From Bacillota bacterium (lineage in GTDB: Bacteria; Bacillota; UBA4882; UBA8346), in the NCBI GenBank assembly GCA_003501365.1, contig DNPP01000416.1, positions 1-6,984 of the forward strand: a DNA stretch of 6,984 nt, read 5' to 3'. Shown piece by piece: positions 1-5,317 of the stretch (the first letter of the stretch is position 1; each line of letters starts with the position of its first letter). The notes below the pieces were generated by a model. It was not told where the DNA came from. It worked only from the letters and a program-made list of their open reading frames with translations, and did no database searches. The position numbers were made by a program, and so were the translations under genes.

Positions 1-366
1 AACCGTCGGTTTGTTAACCGTCGATTGGTCTATTGTTGGTTGCTTAACATGTGAATCTTGGGTCATTGCCTGTTTGGCTGCCGGTTTTTTGGATAGTACC
101 CCTGTTGACTCTGGTTGTTTGAAATTCTCCTTGGTTACCGGTCTTTGCTCATTATCATCATTGCCGGTAGGCTGGAAATTGGTTTTGTTTCGGGTTACTG
201 AAACTTCCGAACGATTTTGTTTTAGGTTGACGGCATTCGCCAATAGTTTACTAAAACTGGATTTACCGGAATTTGAGAGCGCATGAGCGGTTGCGGACGT
301 GGGAAAATTGTCCGAATCTTGCAAACCAGGGACAGCTATAGCGGGGTTTATGGATAGATTAGGCAT
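1..366 (-). CDS. fliK: Flagellar hook-length control protein FliK, N-terminal part (3' end beyond the window)
   Basis: An open frame of 122 codons starts with ATG at 366 and runs off the left edge without a stop. The protein begins MPNLSINPAIAVPG and is rich in Ser, Thr, Asn, Gln, Pro and Lys, with no hydrophobic segment or recognisable domain. This is what the secreted, poorly conserved N-terminal half of FliK looks like. FliK is exported through the flagellar type III apparatus, measures hook length and switches export specificity. The identification rests mainly on position directly after the ylxF-type gene, as in Bacillus, because the conserved C-terminal domain lies outside the window. 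The start is well supported by a 12-base SD at 372-383. The visible end is Thr/Val/Pro/Gln-rich, and the 8-mer AACCGTCG occurs twice in the DNA (1-8 and 16-23). Another low-complexity secreted flagellar protein is possible but less likely. Confidence 0.75.
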   Translation of the reverse strand, partial: MPNLSINPAIAVPGLQDSDNFPTSATAHALSNSGKSSFSKLLANAVNLKQNRSEVSVTRNKTNFQPTGNDDNEQRPVTKENFKQPESTGVLSKKPAAKQAMTQDSHVKQPTIDQSTVNKPTV

Positions 367-371
367 TCGTT

Positions 372-383
372 TCACCTCCTTTC
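372..383 (-). promoter_or_regulatory. Extended Shine-Dalgarno sequence of fliK
   Basis: Read on the minus strand this is GAAAGGAGGTGA, complementary over 12 bases to the UCACCUCCUUUC tail of Bacillota 16S rRNA. Five bases (AACGA) separate it from the ATG at 366. Most genes here show only 4-7 bases of match, so this site is exceptionally strong. It fixes the fliK start, but most of it is also paired inside the adjacent hairpin. Confidence 0.85.
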
Positions 384-408
384 ATCCTAATTATCGGACG
401 AAAGGAGG
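375..408 (-). promoter_or_regulatory. 13-bp RNA hairpin sequestering the fliK Shine-Dalgarno
   Basis: In the minus-strand transcript the 5' arm (408 to 396) reads CCUCCUUUCGUCC and the 3' arm (387 to 375) reads GGAUGAAAGGAGG. They pair over 13 consecutive positions, with one G-U wobble at 399/384, around an 8-base loop (395 to 388). The 3' arm contains the core of the fliK SD, so the folded form should block 30S binding. No run of U follows the stem in either direction, so it does not look like an intrinsic terminator. The structure is read directly; a role in controlling fliK translation is inference. Confidence 0.7.
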
Positions 409-455
409 GAATAGATTAGCATTTTTATGCACGCTGTGAAACACTTGGATTAGTA

Positions 456-1067
456 TTAGATGTTGCGATATTTATTTAAACGATCCTGGGTCAACTTAGC
501 CAAATAAGCCTCAGGCAGATTTTCCATGATTTTAGTGACCTGATAAGGCCGCAATTGATCAAAAATTGCAAACACAGTCTCCTCGGGCAATTTTTGAATA
601 ACCGCAGCCGCCTGTTTTGGCTTCATGGTTCCGACTCGGATTAAATAATCTTTCAGCTTTTGTTCGGGGGTGGGCGACGGAAATTTGCCCGGCATCGGTG
701 GATTGACAATATTCTGAGCTTGTACATATTTGGGAGTATCGTTGGTAGCAGTAGCAGGATGTTCATTTTGCCATTTATTTTTATCTTCATTCAATTGATT
801 GCGGTCCGCTGCTAATTGGGACTGGCCTTTTTTCAACCGTTCTTCCAGTCGCCGCAGTTCTGCTTCTTTTTCACCCAGCAGTTGACTGCGTTTCTTACCC
901 AATTCATAGCTTTGGGGCAAATCCCGAAGATCCGGGAAGAGACTCGCCGCCTGGAGAATCAATGTTTTAGAGTCAATTACTCCAAATTGGGCAAGACCCC
1001 AAAACATAAAATAAGCCAATGCAATCCCTAAAGTCAATTTCAAAAAACCCGAAAAAAACCGGCTCAT
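456..1067 (-). CDS. ylxF: YlxF/MotE-family membrane-anchored flagellar accessory protein
   Basis: The 203-residue protein has one N-terminal membrane segment (about residues 9-29, after a short basic MSRFF start). A charged coiled coil follows at about 56-101, then a Pro/Thr/Asn linker at 103-132. The C-terminal all-helical domain (about 135-202) carries motifs such as MKPKQAAAVIQKLPEE and LTQDRLNKY. This layout matches the family called YlxF in Bacillus and MotE in rhizobia, whose C-terminal domain resembles the MgtE N-terminal domain and, more distantly, FliG. Rhizobial MotE is a periplasmic chaperone for MotC. The role of the Bacillota members is not well settled, so I assign no precise function. 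The ATG overlaps the fliJ stop (ATGA), and a strong SD, AAGGAGG at 1078-1084, lies inside the last fliJ codons, so translation is probably coupled. Position between fliJ and fliK is the ylxF position in Bacillus. Confidence 0.82.
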   Translation of the reverse strand: MSRFFSGFLKLTLGIALAYFMFWGLAQFGVIDSKTLILQAASLFPDLRDLPQSYELGKKRSQLLGEKEAELRRLEERLKKGQSQLAADRNQLNEDKNKWQNEHPATATNDTPKYVQAQNIVNPPMPGKFPSPTPEQKLKDYLIRVGTMKPKQAAAVIQKLPEETVFAIFDQLRPYQVTKIMENLPEAYLAKLTQDRLNKYRNI

Positions 1068-1534
1068 TTTTGCGTCTCCTCCTTGATATTCTCGTTATGC
1101 CGGATAAATTGGCCGGTTCCCAGCTCATCCAAAAATTTTATTTCTACGTTTAATTCTTCAGCTTTATAGGTTTCAAAAGCTTTTTCTTTCAACTTCTCCA
1201 CTGTTTTTTTCTCTCTAGATGCCGCTATCAATTCTTGCCGTTTATCGACAACGTTATGAGTACAGACCCCTAAATATTGATCGGCCATTTCAACCTGCTT
1301 ATTCTGCCAGATCAAAAATTTATGGTAATTATTAGCCACGTAGAGATCCAGTTTCTGCCGACAAGTGTTACGATAAGTATTAAGCGTATCGACCACTTCA
1401 TCCTGACGCTGCATTAATTGTTTTTCAGCTTTTTCACGTTCAACCTCGGCCACCTGCAGTTGGCGTTTGCGCAGATCTTCGATCCTGCCTTTAACTTTTA
1501 AAACAGTTTCCAACTTGAACTTAAACTGGGCCAT
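1064..1534 (-). CDS. fliJ: Flagellar export protein FliJ
   Basis: The 156-residue protein is close to the usual FliJ length of about 145-150. It is almost entirely charged, helical coiled coil, with no membrane segment or signal peptide. The start MAQFKFKLETVLKVKGRIED matches the conserved FliJ opening (F-x-F-x-L-x-x-V-L-x-x-K). FliJ is the central stalk of the export ATPase. It sits in the FliI hexamer much as the gamma subunit does in F1-ATPase, and links it to the FlhA gate. The ATG at 1534 directly follows the fliI stop (TAA then ATG, no gap), with a GGTGGT purine stretch in the last fliI codons as a modest ribosome site. The stop overlaps the ylxF start by 4 bp. FliJ sequences diverge strongly, so context contributes as much as sequence to this call. 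Confidence 0.9.
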   Translation of the reverse strand: MAQFKFKLETVLKVKGRIEDLRKRQLQVAEVEREKAEKQLMQRQDEVVDTLNTYRNTCRQKLDLYVANNYHKFLIWQNKQVEMADQYLGVCTHNVVDKRQELIAASREKKTVEKLKEKAFETYKAEELNVEIKFLDELGTGQFIRHNENIKEETQK

Positions 1535-2869
1535 TTAAACACCACCCATCATCGAAATCAAGCGGGCTAATGTCTCTGTGAAAGGCGCCTTCTCAAATAC
1601 AGCCTGGCTTAAAAAATTATTAATTGGCTGAATCATTTTAATAGCCCCATCAATCTCCGGATTGCTGCCTGAGGCATACGCGCCGATATTGATTAAATCT
1701 TCATTGTTACGGTAGGTTGCTAAAGAACTGCGCAACCTGCCGGCAGCTTTTTGATGGTCCTCTTTAGCCAGTTCGCTCATTAACCGGCTGACACTGGCCA
1801 ATACATCAATGGCCGGATAATGATTTAAATGGGCAAGCTGACGGGATAATACGATATGGCCGTCCAAAATGCCGCGTACCGCATCGGCAATGGGTTCATT
1901 CATGTCGTCGCCCTCTACTAAAACAGTATACAATCCAGTGATAGTTCCTTTTTCAGCGGTTCCGGAACGTTCTAATAATTTAGGAAGTAAAGCAAAAACC
2001 GACGGAGTATAACCCCGAGTAGTCGGAGGTTCACCCACTGCCAATCCTACTTCACGTTGGGCAATAGCAAAGCGGGTAACCGAATCCATCATAAACATTA
2101 CATCTTTACCTTGGTCCCGAAAATACTCGGCAATCGCGGTAGCGACCATGGCCCCCTTGATCCTCACCAAAGCCGGCTGATCCGAAGTGGCCACCACTAC
2201 TACCGAACGGGACAAACCCTCCGGACCTAGATCCCGCTCCAAGAAGTCTCTCACTTCACGGCCCCGTTCACCAATTAGGGCGATAACATTGATATCGGCT
2301 TCAGTATTTCTGGCGATCATACCCAGCAGTGTACTTTTCCCCACACCACTACCGGCAAAGATACCGATCCTTTGGCCACGACCACAGGTCAATAATCCAT
2401 CAATGGCGCGAATACCCATTGATAAAGATACAGTAATCCGGTTACGTGATAATGGATTGGGGGGCGCGGCATTTAACGGATAATAACTCTCGGTTAAAAG
2501 CGGACCCTTGTCATCCATAGGCTGGCCTAAACCATTTAACACCCGGCCCAATAAAGCTTGCCCGACTTCCACCTGAAGTGTTTGACCTGTGGCGACAATT
2601 TCACTGCCGGGACTAATCCCAGCCATCTCCCCCAGGGGCATTAAGAGTACCCGACCGGATTTAAAACCGACTACTTCGGAAGAGAGCGGTTTACTGGCGC
2701 CTTTTACATTAATAAGGCAATGCTCACCCAAGTTAGCGGCAGGCCCGTCTCCTTCCACAGTCAATCCCACGATTTGATTGACCCTGCCGGTTCGTTTCAC
2801 CGGATCCAGATTCCCAAGCACCGGTAGATATTTTTTAGCCTGAAACAAAGGCATTTTTATGGCATTCAT
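1535..2869 (-). CDS. fliI: Flagellum-specific export ATPase FliI
   Basis: The 444-residue protein is full length for FliI. It has an N-terminal beta-barrel region (about 25-100) followed by the RecA-like ATPase core. Visible motifs are Walker A AGSGVGKST (172-180), the catalytic-Glu segment LIGERGREV (198-206, Glu201) and Walker B DVMFMMD (256-262). Next come the very conserved block VGEPPTTRGYTPSVFALLPKL (278-298), HIVLSRQ (338-344), and the DVLASVSRLM segment (355-364), where Arg362 is the likely arginine finger. FliI hydrolyses ATP to help unload chaperone-substrate complexes and drive type III export of rod, hook and filament proteins, held at the C-ring by FliH. The ATG at 2869 overlaps the fliH stop in an ATGA. 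Its SD is weak, suggesting coupling to fliH translation. A Met at residue 6 is an alternative start but has no better ribosome site. Paralogues in virulence secretion systems (SctN) are excluded by context. Confidence 0.98.
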   Translation of the reverse strand: MNAIKMPLFQAKKYLPVLGNLDPVKRTGRVNQIVGLTVEGDGPAANLGEHCLINVKGASKPLSSEVVGFKSGRVLLMPLGEMAGISPGSEIVATGQTLQVEVGQALLGRVLNGLGQPMDDKGPLLTESYYPLNAAPPNPLSRNRITVSLSMGIRAIDGLLTCGRGQRIGIFAGSGVGKSTLLGMIARNTEADINVIALIGERGREVRDFLERDLGPEGLSRSVVVVATSDQPALVRIKGAMVATAIAEYFRDQGKDVMFMMDSVTRFAIAQREVGLAVGEPPTTRGYTPSVFALLPKLLERSGTAEKGTITGLYTVLVEGDDMNEPIADAVRGILDGHIVLSRQLAHLNHYPAIDVLASVSRLMSELAKEDHQKAAGRLRSSLATYRNNEDLINIGAYASGSNPEIDGAIKMIQPINNFLSQAVFEKAPFTETLARLISMMGGV

Positions 2870-4284
2870 TCAATCGTTCCAACCTTTAAGAGTTCAGTCA
2901 TAACCCTGTCCAATTGCGATTTTGTCCGGGCATCCAGATTACCCTGATCAGTCTCGATAAAGCAGCTACCTATTGGGATACAACCATCTTCTTCAATTTT
3001 AATCGGTTTCGGTTCACTGAGCGAGCTTTGTAACAAAACCAAATTTCCACGAACCACCGACAGATCATCCGGGTGAATTCGGATCGTAATTACACTTGCA
3101 GTTGTGACTCTCGCCAAAGCTTCTCGGATGATTGTAAGCTGACGCATCGGGTCCAATTTTAACTCTTCACCAATGATCTTCTCCGCGATTGCGACCGCCA
3201 GTTTAAGTAATTCCGGCTCCGAGGAATTTAAGCGCTGCCTTCTTTCGGTTTCAATTTCGTTGATTAGCCCCAGTGCTTGGGTTAGATTTTCAGATAACTC
3301 CTTTTTTACCAAGCTAACCGCGTCTTGTCTTCCATCGGCTAACCCTTGTTGATGAGCCTGTTCTTTGATCGTCACGCTTTGTTGATTAGCTTCTTCGATC
3401 ATAGCGGCCGTTTGGGTCCTGGCATCGTCAATCATCTTGGTTGCTTCCTGATTGGCAGTTGCAATAATCGTTTCGGCTTCTTGTTTGCTTTTCTCGAGTA
3501 ATTCTTCGGATTGTTGACGAGCGCCGGTAACCACCAGTTCCGCTTGACTTTTGGCCGTGTTCAGAATACTGCCGGCTTGTTGATTAGCCTCGCCCAGTAT
3601 TGATCCAACTTTGCTTTCAGCGCCGAAAGTTAGTTGGTTGGCGCGTTGTTTTGCCTCTTCTAAAGTATCGGCAGCCCGTTTGCCGGCTCCATTAATGATA
3701 TCTTCCGCATGAGGCCTGGTGTCTTCGGCAGTCGGGGCCTGTTGCTTAGCTCCCGAAAATAATGATTCAAGCGTAGCGGCCACATCGGCAATGTGATCCA
3801 AATTTACATCACTTGGTCCCCAATTTTTAACTGCAGTTGTTTTGGAGGCCGCCGGAATAGCCCAGGGTTTATCCTGCTTAGGCTGGAGTTTTGGGTTCGG
3901 CTGCTCGTCATAATCCAATAAAACAGAGGCCAATCGCCTATGCTCAACAGGATTAATCGTTATATTAACTTCTTCGTCATCATCAGGTTCTTCGCTAATT
4001 GACTCCGAGGGTGGAGATTCCGCCTCTTTCTGTAACTCATCGGACAACTTTGAAGCAGCCGATTCCGGAACTACTTGCTCACCGGAGCCGGGCTGCTCGC
4101 CGGAAGTCGCCGCCTCGGTTAGTTCGGGAGCATCTTCGGCCGAAAGAGGATTTTTAGGCAACGTCATCCAGGGAGATTTGGACTTAGCAGCAGAGTCCTG
4201 AATAAAAAAAGCATCCACATCAACTGATGGCAATTGACGAGGATGAGTCTCAACCCATTGTTCGGACTTGATGATCTTAGACAA
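2866..4284 (-). CDS. fliH: Flagellar assembly protein FliH (stator of the export ATPase), unusually long
   Basis: FliH dimerises, holds FliI and docks it to FliN of the C-ring. The conserved C-terminal domain is clear (about 356-470), including EPELLKLAVAIAEKIIGEEL, the IRIHPDDL segment, and EEDGCIPIGSCFIET followed by GNLDARTKSQLDRV. At 472 residues it is roughly twice the usual 230-270. The extra length comes from an acidic, Pro/Ser-rich, probably disordered segment (about 20-195) and a perfectly spaced 11-residue repeat region (196-316). Trp10 and Trp39 near the N-terminus may serve as the FliN contact made by N-terminal Trp residues in enteric FliH; that is inference. The start is TTG at 4284, preceded by GGGAGG (4294-4299) at 9-base spacing. 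The upstream ATG at 4293 hits a stop at once. The gene overlaps fliG by 8 bp and fliI by 4 bp. Confidence 0.93.
   Translation of the reverse strand: MSKIIKSEQWVETHPRQLPSVDVDAFFIQDSAAKSKSPWMTLPKNPLSAEDAPELTEAATSGEQPGSGEQVVPESAASKLSDELQKEAESPPSESISEEPDDDEEVNITINPVEHRRLASVLLDYDEQPNPKLQPKQDKPWAIPAASKTTAVKNWGPSDVNLDHIADVAATLESLFSGAKQQAPTAEDTRPHAEDIINGAGKRAADTLEEAKQRANQLTFGAESKVGSILGEANQQAGSILNTAKSQAELVVTGARQQSEELLEKSKQEAETIIATANQEATKMIDDARTQTAAMIEEANQQSVTIKEQAHQQGLADGRQDAVSLVKKELSENLTQALGLINEIETERRQRLNSSEPELLKLAVAIAEKIIGEELKLDPMRQLTIIREALARVTTASVITIRIHPDDLSVVRGNLVLLQSSLSEPKPIKIEEDGCIPIGSCFIETDQGNLDARTKSQLDRVMTELLKVGTIE
3337..3699 (-). repeat. Eleven tandem 11-residue (33-bp) repeats inside fliH
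   Basis: Residues 196-316 of FliH divide without any gap into eleven units of 11 residues. Examples are IINGAGKRAAD, TLEEAKQRANQ, ILGEANQQAGS, LLEKSKQEAET, IIATANQEATK and MIEEANQQSVT. The consensus is two hydrophobic residues at positions 1-2, Ala or Ser at 5 (Gly and Ala at 4-5 in some units), a polar or basic residue at 6, Gln often at 7-8, and a small residue, mostly Ala, at 9. An 11-residue (hendecad) period is typical of right-handed or straight coiled coils such as peripheral stalks of rotary ATPases. DNA copies have diverged, but related 15-mers encoding EANQQ recur around 3386 and 3580. Length polymorphism between strains is plausible. Confidence 0.85.
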
Positions 4285-5296
4285 TCAACTCATCCTCCCT
4301 GCCGCGAGAAATCACAATCTCACCTGAATCCTCAAGTTGTCTAATAACGTTGACGATTTTTTGTTGAGCCTCCTCAACATCACGCAATCGCACCGGCCCA
4401 AGAAAAGACATATCTTCTTTCAACAGGTCCACTGCACGTTTAGACATGTTTTTGAATACCAAATTCTTAACTTCCTCGCTGGCAGTCTTAAGGGCCATTC
4501 CGAGGTCTTTACTATCCACATCCCGCATAACCCGTTGTACAGTCCGGCTATCGAGTTGGGCAATATCTTCAAATACAAACATCCGGCGTTTGATCTCATC
4601 GGCGAGTTCAGGGTTATCCTCTGCCAAGGCTTCTAATATCGTCTTTTCCGTCCCGCGATCCACCCGGTTTAAGACGCTAACCACCGACTCAATACCACCG
4701 GCAATGGAAAAATCCTGCATTACAAAAGAAGACAATTTCTTTTCCAGTACTAGTTCCACTTCATGGAGTACTTCCGGTGACGTTCGATCCATGGTGGCTA
4801 ACCGCTTGGCAACTTCAACCTGTTGCAGAGGGGGCAACGCCGATAAAATAATCCCCGCCTGTTCAGATTTTAAATAAGCCATTACTAAAGCAATAGTCTG
4901 GGGATGTTCATTTTGAATAAAATTCAGCAACTGACTGGGCTCGGTCTTGCGGGCAAAATCAAAAGGTCTCACTGTAAGTGATGAAGTTAACTTTTCAATT
5001 ACATCATCAGCCTTATGAGAGCCAAGGGCCTTATCCAATATCTCCCTGGCCATTTCAATACCGCCCGATAAAATATATTCTTGAGCCAGACAAATTTGAT
5101 GAAATTCCTCAATAACCTGATCCCGTAGTTCCGGCGGCACCCTTTTGAGGTTGGCAATCTCTAAAGTGATCTCTTCAATTTCATCTTCGCGCAAATGTTG
5201 TAAAATTCCCGCTGAAACATCCGAGCCGAGAGATAACAATAAAATTGCCGTTTTCTGTTTTCCGGTTAGTTCTAATGTCTTTGACAAAAGAGTCAC
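4277..5296 (-). CDS. fliG: Flagellar motor switch protein FliG
   Basis: FliG forms the upper C-ring, binds the FliF tail with its N-terminal domain, and meets MotA with its C-terminal domain to produce torque and switch direction. At 339 residues it has normal length. The N-terminal domain opens with LTGKQKTAILLLSLG. The middle domain carries the EHPQTIAL motif (130-137, the FliM-binding signature), and the hinge is followed by MFVFEDI (239-245). The C-terminal torque region reads NMSKRAVDLLKEDM then GPVRLRDVEEAQQ (283-312). Charged residues suited to stator contact include Lys270, Arg287 and Glu294/Asp295. The longest frame starts with GTG at 5296, but an SD-like GGAGTGA (5293-5299) overlaps that codon. 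It is better spaced for TTG at 5287, which would give MSKTLELTGKQK, the usual FliG opening. The 3' end overlaps fliH by 8 bp, and fliF ends 21 bp upstream. Confidence 0.97.
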   Translation of the reverse strand: MTLLSKTLELTGKQKTAILLLSLGSDVSAGILQHLREDEIEEITLEIANLKRVPPELRDQVIEEFHQICLAQEYILSGGIEMAREILDKALGSHKADDVIEKLTSSLTVRPFDFARKTEPSQLLNFIQNEHPQTIALVMAYLKSEQAGIILSALPPLQQVEVAKRLATMDRTSPEVLHEVELVLEKKLSSFVMQDFSIAGGIESVVSVLNRVDRGTEKTILEALAEDNPELADEIKRRMFVFEDIAQLDSRTVQRVMRDVDSKDLGMALKTASEEVKNLVFKNMSKRAVDLLKEDMSFLGPVRLRDVEEAQQKIVNVIRQLEDSGEIVISRGREDELIV

Positions 5297-5317
5297 TCCG
5301 TTTTATCATATTCGAAA

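Noticed and set aside
11..286. Plus-strand open frame of 91 codons at the left end
   Set aside because: It lies antisense to the fliK coding frame, has no SD, and its Leu/Ser/Cys-rich composition is that of a shadow of the Lys/Asn/Gln-rich FliK sequence.
375..408. Inverted repeat read as a rho-independent terminator between ylxF and fliK
   Set aside because: No T-run follows the stem on either strand, and the 3' arm is the fliK SD itself. Termination here would also separate fliK from its only visible transcription source.
419..430. GCAT-TTTT-ATGC small palindrome in the ylxF-fliK gap
   Set aside because: A 4-bp stem is too short to call as a structure, and it is likely chance in AT-rich DNA.
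367..455. Internal promoter (sigma-A, sigma-D/28 or sigma-54) before fliK
   Set aside because: Reading the minus strand of the gap I found no convincing -35/-10 pair, no TAAA...GCCGATAA-like pair and no GG-N10-GC element with a suitable context.
4337..4877. Two plus-strand frames (99 and 143 codons) opposite fliG
   Set aside because: They overlap each other in different frames and lie antisense to the strongly conserved FliG middle and C-terminal domains.
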